A stretch of 36,646 bases of DNA, taken from the NCBI RefSeq assembly GCF_900128535.1, contig NZ_FQTR01000006.1, forward strand, positions 1 to 36,646. Reading direction: 5' to 3'. Below the pieces are notes generated by a model. The model was not told where the DNA came from, made no database searches, and worked only from the letters and a program-made list of their open reading frames with translations. Positions within the stretch are counted from its first letter, which is position 1, and each line of letters begins with the position of its first letter. The translations under genes were made by a program, and so were the position numbers. Of this stretch, positions 1 through 9,617 are shown piece by piece. The stretch comes from a bacterium endosymbiont of Bathymodiolus sp. 5 South. GTDB taxonomy: Bacteria; Pseudomonadota; Gammaproteobacteria; PS1; Pseudothioglobaceae.

Positions 1-1
1 C

Positions 2-1102
2 ATTGCAGATTTTTCTAACGACAGTGATGCTTTGGGTGATGCTTATGAGTATTTAATTGGACAATTTGCCGCAGGCGGGGGGAAAAAAGCAGGGGAGTTT
101 TATACGCCGCAACAAGTCTCTACCATCCTTTCTCGTATTGTCTCACTTGATAGCCAAGACCCAAGTATGGATAAAAAGAAAAAATTGGGTAGCGTGTTTG
201 ATTTTGCCTGTGGCTCTGGCTCGTTAATTCTAAATGTGCGTAAGCAGATGGGTGAATACGGCGTGAGTAAAATCTTTGCTCAAGAGAAAAATATCACCAC
301 TTATAACCTAGCACGAATGAATATGTTGTTGCACGGGGTGAAAGATAACGAATTTAATATTTCTCATGGCGATTCTTTGACCAATGAGTGGGGCATTCTC
401 AGTGAGGAAAATCCAGCCAAAAAAATGCGCTTTGATGCCATCGTTGCTAATCCACCATTTTCACTGCGGTGGAATCCGACTGAGGAATTGGCTAAAGATT
501 TTCGCTTTGCAAATTATGGCTTAGCCCCAAAAAGTGCGGCTGATTTTGCTTTTTTATTGCACGGTTTTCACTTTTTGGACAATGAAGGAACAATGGCAAT
601 CATCCTACCACATGGTGTCTTGTTTCGTGGCGGAGCGGAGGCGAGAATACGCACAAAATTACTTAAAGACGGGCATATAGATACAGTGATTGGCTTGCCT
701 GCCAAACTGTTTTTTTCTACAGGTATTCCTGTGTGTATTTTGGTTTTAAAAAAATGCAAAAAAAGTGATGATGTGCTTTTTATCAATGCCAGCGAGCATT
801 TTACCAAAGACAAACGGCAAAATCGTTTGGACGACAGACATATTGATAAAATTGTGGATACTTATCAATACAGGGTAGAGGAAGCACGATATTCTCGTCG
901 TGTTGAATTAAGTGAAATAGAAAAAAATGATTTTAATTTAAATATTTCAAGATATGTCAGTACTGCCAAGCCTGAGAAAGTGATTAATTTAGCAGAAGTT
1001 AACCAAGCATTGGCAAAAACTGAAAGCGATATTAAAAAATTTACTGATGAGCATAATGCATATTTAAAAGAGTTGGGCGTCAATTTATTAAAATCTCCTT
1101 GA
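2..1102 (+). CDS. hsdM: Type I restriction-modification DNA methyltransferase subunit M, 5' end outside window
   Basis: N6-adenine methyltransferase subunit of a type I restriction-modification system; with HsdS it methylates the target, and with HsdR it forms the nuclease complex. The open frame runs from the window edge with no start needed, so the gene is cut at its 5' end; 366 residues are visible, and the family is usually about 480-530. Visible hallmarks are the GEFYTP segment near the left edge, the AdoMet-binding motif FDFACGSGSL (around base 200) and the catalytic NPPF motif at 449-460. No hsdS or hsdR follows within the roughly 300 bp before glnA, so any partners must lie upstream or be missing. 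The gene ends in a lysine-rich coiled-coil-like tail typical of the M subunit contact with S. The identification is firm; whether the system is complete cannot be seen. Confidence 0.93.
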   Translation: MADFSNDSDALGDAYEYLIGQFAAGGGKKAGEFYTPQQVSTILSRIVSLDSQDPSMDKKKKLGSVFDFACGSGSLILNVRKQMGEYGVSKIFAQEKNITTYNLARMNMLLHGVKDNEFNISHGDSLTNEWGILSEENPAKKMRFDAIVANPPFSLRWNPTEELAKDFRFANYGLAPKSAADFAFLLHGFHFLDNEGTMAIILPHGVLFRGGAEARIRTKLLKDGHIDTVIGLPAKLFFSTGIPVCILVLKKCKKSDDVLFINASEHFTKDKRQNRLDDRHIDKIVDTYQYRVEEARYSRRVELSEIEKNDFNLNISRYVSTAKPEKVINLAEVNQALAKTESDIKKFTDEHNAYLKELGVNLLKSP

Positions 1103-1124
1103 TAACAGCCATCATTCCAAATTA

Positions 1125-1144
1125 AAAGGATAGCACTATCCTTT
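1125..1144 (+). terminator. Weak hairpin after hsdM
   Basis: A perfect 8-bp stem (AAAGGATA / TATCCTTT) with a 4-base loop lies 22 bases after the hsdM stop. It has little GC and is followed by GTTAAC rather than a T run, so it is at best a weak terminator. Confidence 0.3.
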
Positions 1145-1415
1145 GTTAACGGATTTTAAAATGGATGTTTCTGCTCAATTTAAAAAAAAGTTAATAACAA
1201 ACACTTAGGGTTTTTTACAAATTATCACCACAAACTTTTAAGAGCATTGTCTAAACCGCTATCCAGCCATTATTTATAGATTTTGGAAATAATGACATTG
1301 AAAATAGGGTAGAATTATGCGATTGTTTTTATGATAATAAGAATTTTGTTTGCAACGGCGCAGACTGCTTAACAATGATTGTTAGAACTAACTAATTTAA
1401 AAAATAGGAGAAGAT
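1145..1415. other. Non-coding leader region of glnA
   Basis: About 270 bases with no gene, tRNA or copy of the window's foldback repeat. I found no convincing sigma-54 (GG-N10-GC type) or sigma-70 promoter pair; TTGAAA at 1298 and TAGAAT at 1310 are not correctly spaced. A 15-base palindrome (TAACAAT-G-ATTGTTA, 1370-1384) sits about 30 bases before the glnA start and could be a regulator site or a leader hairpin. Confidence 0.4.
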
Positions 1416-2831
1416 ATGTCCGCAAAAAATGTAATGAAAATGATAGGGGATAACGAAGTTAAATTCATTGATTTTCGTTTTACCGATACGATAGGTAAGG
1501 AGCAGCATGTAAGTGTGCCAGCTCACACCATCAATGCTGAGAAGCTAGAAGAGGGGCAAATGTTTGATGGCTCTTCGATTGCTGGCTGGAAGCCAATTAA
1601 TGAATCTGATATGATCATGAAGCCAGATACAGCAACGGCAGTTTTAGATCCGTTTACCGAAGAATCTACTTTGAATATTACTTGCGACATTATTGAATCC
1701 AATGATATGAAGGGCTATGAAAAAGACCCTCGTTCTATTGCCAAACGCGCTGAAGATTATTTAAATGAAACAGGAATTGGCGACACGGCTTATTTTGGCA
1801 ATGAGCCAGAATTTTTTGTTTTTGATAGCGTCAAGTGGGACACAGGTTTTGGCTTGGGTAAGGCGTTTTATGAAATTAATTCTGAAGAAGCAGACTGGGA
1901 GTCGGGTTCTGATTTTGAAGGTGGCAACAAAGGACACCGCCCTAGAATTAAAGGCGGCTATTTCCCAGTACCACCTGTGGATTCACTGCATGATTTACGC
2001 TCACAAATGTGTTTGGCCATTGAAGAGATGGGGGTGGTCACTGAGGTGCATCACCATGAAGTAGGCACAGCAGGTCAATGTGAAATTGGTGCTTTGTATA
2101 ATACTTTAGTCAAGAAAGCCGATGAAACTCAAATTTTAAAATACTGCATCCATAATGTAGCACATATGTATGGCAAAACAGCAACTTTTATGCCGAAGCC
2201 AATTGCGGTTGACAATGGTAACGGTATGCATGTTCACCAGTCAATTACCAAAGATGGTAAAAACTTATTTGATGGTGATGAATATGGTAAGTTGAGTCAA
2301 ATGGCACTTTACTATATTGGTGGCATTATTAAGCACGCTCAGGCGCTTAATGCTTTCACTAACTCTTCTACCAACTCTTACAAGCGTTTGGTACCTGGCT
2401 TTGAAGCACCAGAAATGTTGGCATATTCGGCTAAAAACCGTTCTGCTGCTATTCGTATTCCTTTTGTGTCTAATCCAAAAGGTCGTCGTATTGAGGTGCG
2501 TTTTCCAGATCCAACGGCTAATCCATATCTTGCATTTTCAGCGATGCTCATGGCGGGTCTTGACGGTATTAAAAATAAGATTGACCCAGGCAAGCCAGGT
2601 GATGAAGATTTGTACGAATTAAGCGAAAAAGAAAAAGCATCTATTCCTAAAGTTTGTAGCTCACTAGATCAAGCACTGGCAGCACTTGATAAAGACCGTG
2701 AGTTTTTAAAGCAAGGTGGTGTGTTTACTGATAATGTGATCGATTCATTTATTGAACTTAAAATGGGAGAGGTAACAGCGTTGCGCGCTTCCCCTCATCC
2801 CGTTGAGTTTGATCTGTATTACAGCTGTTAA
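1416..2831 (+). CDS. glnA: Glutamine synthetase, type I
   Basis: Makes glutamine from glutamate, ammonia and ATP; the main route of ammonium assimilation in the cytoplasm. The 471 residues match the usual length of the dodecameric bacterial enzyme (about 470). Visible signatures are FDGSSIAGW near residue 50, the metal/glutamate-binding [10 protein letters not shown] segment, [13 protein letters not shown] and NRSAAIRIP. Tyr400 in DEDLYEL corresponds to the adenylylated tyrosine of the GlnE-regulated form, so adenylylation control is likely. The start is supported by AGGAG about 7 bases upstream. It is transcribed alone: a long leader precedes it and a strong terminator follows. The usual ntrBC neighbours are not present. 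Confidence 0.98.
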   Translation: MSAKNVMKMIGDNEVKFIDFRFTDTIGKEQHVSVPAHTINAEKLEEGQMFDGSSIAGWKPINESDMIMKPDTATAVLDPFTEESTLNITCDIIESNDMKGYEKDPRSIAKRAEDYLNETGIGDTAYFGNEPEFFVFDSVKWDTGFGLGKAFYEINSEEADWESGSDFEGGNKGHRPRIKGGYFPVPPVDSLHDLRSQMCLAIEEMGVVTEVHHHEVGTAGQCEIGALYNTLVKKADETQILKYCIHNVAHMYGKTATFMPKPIAVDNGNGMHVHQSITKDGKNLFDGDEYGKLSQMALYYIGGIIKHAQALNAFTNSSTNSYKRLVPGFEAPEMLAYSAKNRSAAIRIPFVSNPKGRRIEVRFPDPTANPYLAFSAMLMAGLDGIKNKIDPGKPGDEDLYELSEKEKASIPKVCSSLDQALAALDKDREFLKQGGVFTDNVIDSFIELKMGEVTALRASPHPVEFDLYYSC

Positions 2832-2851
2832 TAAACTTAGTTTTAACCCAT

Positions 2852-2880
2852 AAAAAGCCGTGTTTTTGCACGGCTTTTTT
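2852..2880 (+). terminator. Intrinsic terminator of glnA
   Basis: An 11-bp perfect stem (AAAAAGCCGTG / CACGGCTTTTT) with a 6-base loop, ending in a T run, 20 bases after the glnA stop. It cleanly separates glnA from bioB. Confidence 0.93.
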
Positions 2881-2938
2881 ATGTCTAAAAGCCTGTAAAA
2901 TAGCAAAACTTATTTAATGAGATAAAATGAGATAATTT

Positions 2939-3898
2939 ATGAAAGAATTAAGACATGATTGGACATTGGCAGAGGTGGAGGCCTTATTTGCACTGCCTTT
3001 TAATGATTTGTTATTTCAAGCGCATACGCTTCATAGAGAAAACTTTAATCCAAATCAGGTGCAAGTCAGCTCTTTATTAAATATTAAAACAGGTGCTTGC
3101 CCTGAAGATTGTTCGTATTGTTCGCAAAGCTCTAAATACGATACAGGTTTAGAGCGTGAAAAATTAATGGAAGTTGATGCGGTTCTCAAGCAAGCACAAG
3201 AAGCCAAAGATAAGGGCGCAACACGCTTTTGTATGGGTGCTGCGTGGCGCAATCCTACCGATAAGAGTTTAGATAAGGTTATCCCGATGATTCAAGGCGT
3301 AAAGGCGATGGGAATGGAAACCTGTGTTACTTTAGGTATGTTGACGCCAGCACAAGCATTTACCTTGAAAGAGGCGGGATTGGATTATTACAATCATAAC
3401 CTTGATACCTCAGAAGAAAACTATTCAAATGTGATTACCACACGCAATTTTCAAGACCGATTAGACACATTAGAATCGGTGCAAAATGCTGATATTAATG
3501 TCTGTAGTGGCGGTATTTTAGGTTTGGGCGAAGGGCAAACCGATAGGGCATCTATGTTGCGTTCTTTGGCTAATTTAGAAAAGCACCCAGGCAGTGTACC
3601 GATAAATCTCTTAGTGCCAATCCCTGGTACACCGTTCGAAAAAGTCGCGCCACCAACAGAAAGTGAATTTGTCCGCACTATTGCAGTGGCACGCATTATG
3701 ATGCCAAAATCAGTGGTGCGTCTATCAGCAGGGCGTACAGAGATGGGGGAGGCAATGCAAGCACTGTGTTTTTTTGCGGGTGCAAACTCTATCTTTTATG
3801 GCGAACAGCTATTAACAACGGATAACCCAGATACCAATACGGATCAAATTTTATTTAAAAGATTGGGTATCAATCAAGCGTTGTCAAACCCTCATTAA
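2939..3898 (+). CDS. bioB: Biotin synthase
   Basis: Radical-SAM enzyme that inserts sulfur into dethiobiotin, the last step of biotin synthesis. The radical-SAM 4Fe-4S cysteines are C54, C58 and C61 in the segment CPEDCSYC. Other family segments visible are [31 protein letters not shown] and RLSAGRTEM. At 319 residues it lacks most of the C-terminal tail of the E. coli enzyme but keeps the TIM-barrel core. No other bio gene is adjacent. The ribosome site is poor; the start lies just after a short direct repeat (AATGAGATAA twice). Its last 15 bases overlap the end of the convergent murG. Confidence 0.97.
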   Translation: MKELRHDWTLAEVEALFALPFNDLLFQAHTLHRENFNPNQVQVSSLLNIKTGACPEDCSYCSQSSKYDTGLEREKLMEVDAVLKQAQEAKDKGATRFCMGAAWRNPTDKSLDKVIPMIQGVKAMGMETCVTLGMLTPAQAFTLKEAGLDYYNHNLDTSEENYSNVITTRNFQDRLDTLESVQNADINVCSGGILGLGEGQTDRASMLRSLANLEKHPGSVPINLLVPIPGTPFEKVAPPTESEFVRTIAVARIMMPKSVVRLSAGRTEMGEAMQALCFFAGANSIFYGEQLLTTDNPDTNTDQILFKRLGINQALSNPH

Positions 3899-4909
3899 AT
3901 AATCACTGATTAGTTTTGCAGCATCGGGCTTTGCCAGTTTTTTGATATTTTCTGATATTTGTTGTGTCTGTGTTTTATCGAGTTTAAGTAGCGTTTTTTC
4001 AAGCAATTCAAGCGTTAAATCTTTTTGCTCAATTAATATTCCAGCCTTATTGTCGGCTAAAATTTTAGCGTTATAAAATTGATGGTTATCAATAGCATGC
4101 GGCAGGGGGATTAAAATGCTGGGCTTGGCTGATAGTATTAATTCTGATACGGTCATCGCACCAGCACGACACAAAACCACATCTGCCCACGCATAGGCCT
4201 GTGCCATATCGTCAATAAATGGGGTTATTTTTGCATTTTTATTGCTATATTTACTCCTAACAGTGTCTAAGTGTTGTTTGCCAGTTTGATGCCAAATGTT
4301 GATATCAAGTTGCAGTTGGCTAACAATATCGTTGATAGGTTTAGAGCCTAGACTGCCACCAACGATCAATAAATTAAGTTTGTTGTTGGTGGTACTATTC
4401 GTTTTAGGCTTAAACAACACAGGGTTTCCAGAGGTGATTGCACTACTAAATGTACCGTCAAAGGCTTGAAAGGTTTGTGTGGCAAATTTAGAGAGGATTT
4501 TGTTGGTCGTGCCAGGAATGGAGTTTTGCTCGTGAACCACTAGAGGGATACGCAGCAACCATGCTACTATACCGCCGAGTCCTGAGGCAAAACCACCCAT
4601 ACCTAGCACGACATCAGGTTTAAGGTTAAGAAACACTTTAAAGGTTTGAAGTAGGGCGATTAACAACAAAAAAGGTGCCTTGATCAGTGTTAATAGATTT
4701 TTGCCACGCAAACCAACGGCACTGACGCTGTGGAGTTTGATATTGTGTTTAGGCACAAGCGTGTTTTCCATACCGCGTTTTGAGCCTAGCCATTCAATAT
4801 TAACAGAATGCGTGCTTAGTTCTTTAGCAATTGCCAAGGCAGGAAATATATGCCCACCAGTACCACCTGCCATAATTAAAATAGTTTTTTTTTGTGTTGT
4901 TTTAGACAT
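3884..4909 (-). CDS. murG: UDP-N-acetylglucosamine:lipid I GlcNAc transferase
   Basis: Adds GlcNAc to lipid I to form lipid II, the peptidoglycan precursor, at the inner face of the cytoplasmic membrane. The 341-residue protein has the N-terminal glycine loop GGTGGH at residues 15-20, the HEQNSIPG segment, and the C-terminal donor-binding region with RAGAMTVSE and [11 protein letters not shown]. It starts inside the 3' end of ftsW (8-base overlap), so the two are probably translationally coupled. Gene order ftsW-murG is that of the dcw cluster, but murC and ftsQAZ do not follow; instead the gene runs into bioB tail to tail. Confidence 0.97.
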   Translation of the reverse strand: MSKTTQKKTILIMAGGTGGHIFPALAIAKELSTHSVNIEWLGSKRGMENTLVPKHNIKLHSVSAVGLRGKNLLTLIKAPFLLLIALLQTFKVFLNLKPDVVLGMGGFASGLGGIVAWLLRIPLVVHEQNSIPGTTNKILSKFATQTFQAFDGTFSSAITSGNPVLFKPKTNSTTNNKLNLLIVGGSLGSKPINDIVSQLQLDINIWHQTGKQHLDTVRSKYSNKNAKITPFIDDMAQAYAWADVVLCRAGAMTVSELILSAKPSILIPLPHAIDNHQFYNAKILADNKAGILIEQKDLTLELLEKTLLKLDKTQTQQISENIKKLAKPDAAKLISDYLMRV

Positions 4910-6029
4910 AGGATCTTCGTTTACTGTAATCTGCTCTGTTTTCCATATCTATTCTAAGCAATAACGCCAGTGCAATAATAGTAAAAATCATACTACTACC
5001 ACCATAACTAATGAGTGGTAAAGTAAAACCTTTAATAGGCATTAGACCGATATTCATCGCAATATTGACACTAATTTGCATGGCAAACCATGAACAAATA
5101 CCGTAGGCAACATAGTAGCTGTATTTTCTACCATCTTTGGACGCTTTGGCAGCAATTTTGAAGCCTTTGGTTAAAATATAAGCAAAACTCAGTAAAATAA
5201 ACAACATGCCAGCAATACCAAGCTCTTCACCTGTTATCGCAAAAATCATATCGGTATGAGGCTCTGGTAATTTTGTGTATTTTTGAATGCCAGAGCCTAA
5301 TCCTGTGCCAAACCAATCACCTCTAGCAATGCCGAGTAACGCTTGTTTGGTTTGATATACGCCATCTTTGCCCCATAGGTCATTAGTCCAAAACGATATG
5401 ACTCTGTTCCACCTTGCTGGGTTGAAATAAACAAAAATAGCAAACCCAGATAGAATTGTAGCGCCAATATAAAATAACTCTTTGACATAAGAGCCCGCTA
5501 TAAACACCATAATAAGTGCCGTTACGGTAATAATGATGGTAGCACCAAGGTCGGTTTCCGCTATCGTGAGTGCGCCAGACAAACCAACAATAAATAAAGC
5601 CCCGAAAAAACCTTTTAACGATTTAGTTATATGCTCTTCTTGTTCAACTAAAAAATTAGCCATAAATAAAATCATAACCACCTTCATCATCTCAGAAGGC
5701 TGAAAGTTAAACAATCCTAAATCAATCCAACGATAAGCACCGTTAATTTTTCCCGCACCAATACCAGGAATAAACACGAGAAAAAGCAAGAAAAGTGTCA
5801 GCCCAAAAACGAGTAGAGAGTGTTTTTTAAAAAATGAAAGTGGCAATTTCAAGATAACAACACCAGTAACAACACCTAAAAGAATAAAAACACCTTGCTT
5901 GAATGCAAAAGAAAAAGTGCCAAAATGCCCAACTGAAGCAGAAGATGACATTATCCAACCAAATAGGGTTAATGCCAAAATGGCAAGTAATAATTTTTTG
6001 TCGGGTTTTTGCTCAATCGTGTCAAACAT
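4902..6029 (-). CDS. ftsW: Lipid II polymerase / cell division protein FtsW (SEDS family)
   Basis: Integral membrane glycosyltransferase of the divisome that polymerises lipid II with its partner PBP3. The 375-residue protein is hydrophobic throughout, with roughly ten membrane helices, and carries SEDS signatures: FQPSEMMKV in the middle and [11 protein letters not shown] near the C-terminus. RodA is the close alternative; the adjacent overlapping murG favours FtsW. It is the first gene of this minus-strand pair and is divergent from ybiT across a 50-90 bp gap that must hold both promoters. Confidence 0.93.
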   Translation of the reverse strand: MFDTIEQKPDKKLLLAILALTLFGWIMSSSASVGHFGTFSFAFKQGVFILLGVVTGVVILKLPLSFFKKHSLLVFGLTLFLLFLVFIPGIGAGKINGAYRWIDLGLFNFQPSEMMKVVMILFMANFLVEQEEHITKSLKGFFGALFIVGLSGALTIAETDLGATIIITVTALIMVFIAGSYVKELFYIGATILSGFAIFVYFNPARWNRVISFWTNDLWGKDGVYQTKQALLGIARGDWFGTGLGSGIQKYTKLPEPHTDMIFAITGEELGIAGMLFILLSFAYILTKGFKIAAKASKDGRKYSYYVAYGICSWFAMQISVNIAMNIGLMPIKGFTLPLISYGGSSMIFTIIALALLLRIDMENRADYSKRRSYV

Positions 6030-6059
6030 AAGTCCTGCATTTTATCCTATTTATTTAAG

Positions 6060-6086
6060 TTGGACTAACGGCTGATATGGGATAAT
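6060..6086 (+). promoter_or_regulatory. Possible sigma-70 promoter for ybiT
   Basis: TTGGAC (6060-6065) and GATAAT (6081-6086) are separated by 15 bases and lie 32 bases before the favoured ybiT start at 6118. The spacing is short, so this is a candidate only. If it is right, the upstream ATG at 6085 sits inside the -10 and cannot be the start. Confidence 0.35.
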
Positions 6087-6117
6087 GTTGCGTTTTATAA
6101 ATTCTAAATACATACCT

Positions 6118-7704
6118 ATGATTTCTACTGCTAACATCACCATGCAATTTGGTGAAAAACCTTTATTTGAAAATATTTCTATCAAATTTTCTGACAACAA
6201 CCGTTATGGCTTGATTGGTGCAAATGGTTGCGGCAAATCAACTTTTATGAAAATTTTGACGGGTGAATTAACCCCAACGAGCGGTACGGTTGGCATTAGT
6301 GATGGTGAGAGATTGGGGGTTTTGCGTCAGGATCAATTTGCTTTTGAAGATTTTCGTGTGGTTGATGCCGTTATTATGGGGCATGAAAAGCTTTGGAAAA
6401 TTAAAGCAGAAAGAGACCGTATTTACGCTTTGCCAGAGATGAGCGAAAAAGATGGAGTTAAGGTTGCAGAATTAGAGATGGAATTTGCTGAAATGGATGG
6501 TTATATGGCAGAATCTTCAGCCAGTGAGTTGCTGTTAGGCTTAGATATCCCTGAAGACCAACACTACGGACTAATGAGTGAAATCGCACCAGGTTGGAAA
6601 CTGCGTGTACTATTGGCACAGGCTTTATTCTCTGATCCTGAAATTTTACTACTTGATGAGCCAACCAACAATTTAGACATTAACTCAATCCGCTGGTTAG
6701 AAGGGGTATTAAAAGCCCGTAAAGCCACAATGGTGATTATTTCGCATGATAGACATTTCTTAAATGGCGTGTGTACACATATGTCGGACTTGGATTATGG
6801 CGCGCTAAAGACTTTTCCGGGTAATTACGATGATTTTATGATTGCAGCGACCGCTATTCAAGAGAAGATGCAAAGTGATAACGCCAAAAAAGAAGCAAAA
6901 ATGAAGGAACTTAAGCACTTTGTTTCACGATTTTCAGCCAATGCTTCTAAATCCAAGCAAGCGACTTCACGCCTAAAACAGCTAGATAAGATTGTGCTAG
7001 ATGATATGAGACCGTCATCACGCGTTAGTCCTTATATTAATTTTAGACAGGATAAGGCGCTACACAGAAACATTATTGAGGTAGAAGGTTTAAGCAAAAG
7101 TTTTGGTGATTTACAGGTATTAAAAGATATTAATTTTTTGTTTGAAGTGGGTCAACGTGTCGCCATTATTGGGCAAAATGGTATTGGTAAAACCACACTG
7201 TTACGCACGCTGGTTGGCGAACTTGAAGCTGACAAAGGGAAAATAAAGTGGAGTGAAAATGTTAATATTGGCTATTACGCACAAGACCATAGCGCTGATT
7301 TTGAAGAAGATATGAGTGTGCTGGACTGGATGGCACAATTTAAAAAGCCCAGTCAAGAAATACAAGATATGCGCTCTGTTCTAGGCAAGATGTTATTTGG
7401 TAAAAATGATATTGACAAAAGCATCAAAGCGCTTTCTGGTGGCGAGAAGGGTAGAATGTTATTTGGCAAGTTAATGCTGCAAAACCCAAATGTGTTGGTC
7501 ATGGATGAGCCAACCAACCACTTGGATATGGAGTCTATCGAAGCACTCAATCTGGCGTTGGAAAACTACGAAGGCACCCTTATCTTTGTTAGCCATGATA
7601 GAGAGTTTGTCTCTTCTCTATCTACCAAAGTGGTAGAGTTAACAGAAACTGGCGCTCACTATTATTCTGGCAATTACGAAGACTATTTGAAATCACAAAA
7701 ATAA
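6118..7704 (+). CDS. ybiT: ABC-F family ATPase YbiT
   Basis: Cytoplasmic ABC-F protein with two ATPase domains and no membrane part; members act on the ribosome in translation. The 528 residues read closely with E. coli YbiT along their whole length. Domain 1 has Walker [10 protein letters not shown] and Walker [12 protein letters not shown]; domain 2 has Walker [10 protein letters not shown], signature [11 protein letters not shown] and Walker [11 protein letters not shown]. The linker segment [16 protein letters not shown] lies between them. An ATG at 6085 would add 11 residues, but homology begins at the ATG at 6118 ([12 protein letters not shown]), so I take that start. Confidence 0.95.
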   Translation: MISTANITMQFGEKPLFENISIKFSDNNRYGLIGANGCGKSTFMKILTGELTPTSGTVGISDGERLGVLRQDQFAFEDFRVVDAVIMGHEKLWKIKAERDRIYALPEMSEKDGVKVAELEMEFAEMDGYMAESSASELLLGLDIPEDQHYGLMSEIAPGWKLRVLLAQALFSDPEILLLDEPTNNLDINSIRWLEGVLKARKATMVIISHDRHFLNGVCTHMSDLDYGALKTFPGNYDDFMIAATAIQEKMQSDNAKKEAKMKELKHFVSRFSANASKSKQATSRLKQLDKIVLDDMRPSSRVSPYINFRQDKALHRNIIEVEGLSKSFGDLQVLKDINFLFEVGQRVAIIGQNGIGKTTLLRTLVGELEADKGKIKWSENVNIGYYAQDHSADFEEDMSVLDWMAQFKKPSQEIQDMRSVLGKMLFGKNDIDKSIKALSGGEKGRMLFGKLMLQNPNVLVMDEPTNHLDMESIEALNLALENYEGTLIFVSHDREFVSSLSTKVVELTETGAHYYSGNYEDYLKSQK

Positions 7705-7715
7705 AGTCAATCTTT

Positions 7716-9197
7716 ATGTCAGAATCAAAATGCAAACACATTCTCTATAGAAACGAAAAGATAGATGTAGGGGAGGATGGTTGGGTAACAATAGAAAATG
7801 AGCGATACCTAGTGATAAATTCCTTAAGGGAATGTGAAGAAAATTTTAAAGTAACAAAAGGAGAAGACTTTAAGTTTTTAGACGATATAAGTACAAACAA
7901 GAAATATCTCGATGAAAAATGTATCTTTAATTTTGAGCTACCTTTAATTGATTTTTCTTCATCAACAGAAGTAGAATCGGTTTTATATATTTTTTGTAAT
8001 AATATTTTTTTAAAAAAAGTAACAATAAAGCAAGGGTATGGTGTTTTTGGTGTTTCTGGTGTTTCTGATCGGCTTTTTAAAGTTGGAGTTATAAGTATTC
8101 CAAATTTTGCTTTTTGGAATGCAAAATTTGAAGATGAATGTTTAATAGAGTTTGACCATAATAAAAATGACTTATCGTTTATTTTTAATCAGTGTCATTT
8201 TTCTAAAAAACTTAAAATTAGAAATAGTGAACGAAGACTGCAATTGCCAGGTGGAACAGATTTTAGCGAATATGAAATTGCTCAAAAAACAAAACTACAC
8301 CTTAGTAAATTACATTTAAAAAATTGTTCTGTTAATGATGGAGTATATTTAAGAATTGGCTTTGTTAGTGTTGAGGATTTTGTTTTATCAAATTTAAAAC
8401 TTCCACAAAATACAGAATTAAGTATCGGGGATTGTCATTTTAAAAATTTCCAGCTTACAAATTTTAGGAATATAGGGAATTTTAAACTTTATAAAATCAA
8501 TATTTTAAAGATCAAGCATAAATATTTCGATAACCCTTGTGAAGAAGATGAAACAAAAGGCAATAAAAAGTTTCAAATTGACAATACCTCTATTGGCAAA
8601 ACAAACTTCCAGAGTATTAATTTATCAAGTTTTACAGAAATAAAAATATTTGATAATATTTTTACTGAAATTGATTATACAAATATAATTTGGAGTGATA
8701 AAGTTGTAGGGGTTGGGCAATGTAATAATGACACCTCTAAACTTAGCAAACAACAAGACTCCTACAGGACTTTAAAAAATGTAGCATTGAGAAATAACGA
8801 CCAGCCACAAGCAGTAAAGTTTTATGCCAAAGAAATGGAGTTTTATAGAAAATTGGTCAAAGGAAATAAAAGCTACTCGTGGTCGGATAGAGCGACTTTG
8901 TGGTTTAATAAGCGTACAAATAATTTTGGTTTGAGTTTTTGGAAACCTTTACGTTTGTTGCTACTTCTTTCTATTGTGTTTTATTTTTTTGTTTTGTGTA
9001 GTTTTCTTGATGGTTATAATTCAAACTATTGGAGGAATATATTTGAATTTTTAAACCCCACACATAAGGTGTTATTTATTAACGAATATCATTGGAGTGG
9101 GTGGAGTTATTTCTGGGATTTTTTGTTTAGAATTATTGAAGGGCTGTTGATTTACCAAACTATTCAAGCATTCAGAAAATACAGCAAAAAATTATGA
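7716..9197 (+). CDS. Pentapeptide-like membrane-anchored protein of unknown function
   Basis: A 493-residue protein with no function I can name. Residues about 50-340 are rich in spaced Phe/Leu/Ile with Asn/Ser/Lys between, e.g. TNFQSINLSSF, suggesting an irregular pentapeptide or beta-helix fold. A helical segment follows (DSYRTLKNVALRNN), then two predicted membrane helices near the C-terminus (FWKPLRLLLLLSIVFYFF and the last about 30 residues) ending in LLIYQTIQAFRKYSKK. This order (degenerate pentapeptides, YR.LK helix, two membrane helices, GxLIYQxIxAFRK end) is one I associate with uncharacterised pentapeptide membrane proteins. It is more AT-rich than its neighbours and has no clear ribosome site. 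It sits with a decayed kinase gene between two conserved genes, which suggests an inserted accessory segment. Confidence 0.7.
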   Translation: MSESKCKHILYRNEKIDVGEDGWVTIENERYLVINSLRECEENFKVTKGEDFKFLDDISTNKKYLDEKCIFNFELPLIDFSSSTEVESVLYIFCNNIFLKKVTIKQGYGVFGVSGVSDRLFKVGVISIPNFAFWNAKFEDECLIEFDHNKNDLSFIFNQCHFSKKLKIRNSERRLQLPGGTDFSEYEIAQKTKLHLSKLHLKNCSVNDGVYLRIGFVSVEDFVLSNLKLPQNTELSIGDCHFKNFQLTNFRNIGNFKLYKINILKIKHKYFDNPCEEDETKGNKKFQIDNTSIGKTNFQSINLSSFTEIKIFDNIFTEIDYTNIIWSDKVVGVGQCNNDTSKLSKQQDSYRTLKNVALRNNDQPQAVKFYAKEMEFYRKLVKGNKSYSWSDRATLWFNKRTNNFGLSFWKPLRLLLLLSIVFYFFVLCSFLDGYNSNYWRNIFEFLNPTHKVLFINEYHWSGWSYFWDFLFRIIEGLLIYQTIQAFRKYSKKL

Positions 9198-9463
9198 ATA
9201 ATCCCACTTTAACAATTATTGCAAGAGTTAACGGTTTTAGAAAAACCACCTTGGCATTGGATTGTTTTAAAAACAGTCAGGCAACTTTTATTAACGCAGA
9301 TTTAATTGTTATAGGAATTTCATCTAATACCCCTGATTTATCTCAATTTAGAGTGGTAAATTTATGCTTATTGAGATTGAAAAATATATTAAAAGACAAT
9401 CTCACTGTTTATAATCAAAACACAATGGGTGAAATCTTAAGGGTCAAAAATGCTAAACGATAA
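9194..9463 (+). pseudogene. Internally deleted zeta-toxin-like P-loop kinase gene
   Basis: An 89-codon frame whose start overlaps the stop of the previous gene (ATGA). Residues 4-40 resemble the N-terminus of zeta-toxin-like P-loop ATPases: TLTIIARVNGFRKTTLAL corresponds to a family pattern TxIAGPNGAGKTT, and FINADLI is the usual next block. The P-loop is damaged (RVNGFRKT). After about residue 65 the frame jumps to LTVYNQNTM, which resembles the extreme C-terminus of these proteins. The catalytic middle, normally over 100 residues, is absent. I read this as a decayed gene with an internal deletion; an expressed short protein is possible but would not bind ATP normally. Confidence 0.55.
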
Positions 9464-9617
9464 AGAAGTTCTAATATCTATGAAAAAGAATGTTAGTAAA
9501 GCTTTAGCCATTAAAAAAGCTTTGGGGCAGTATGTCGTAGCATGGGACAGTGAAAAAAAACAGGTTAAACGCATTGAGGCAAAAGATTTGCCAGAGTACG
9601 CTTACAAAGAATCGTGA
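9450..9617 (+). CDS. Small protein (55 aa), likely partner of the zeta-like kinase
   Basis: An ATG at 9450, inside the 3' end of the kinase remnant, opens 55 codons ending at TGA 9615-9617. The peptide begins MLNDKEVLISMKKNVSKALA and contains KKALGQYVVAWDSEKKQVKRI. Small proteins with an ALxxKxxLGQYxVxWxxGKVxxI pattern commonly accompany zeta-like ATPase genes, so this is probably the surviving partner. Overlaps on both sides (14 bases with the remnant, and GTGA with the next gene) suggest the original coupling is preserved. Confidence 0.5.
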   Translation: MLNDKEVLISMKKNVSKALAIKKALGQYVVAWDSEKKQVKRIEAKDLPEYAYKES

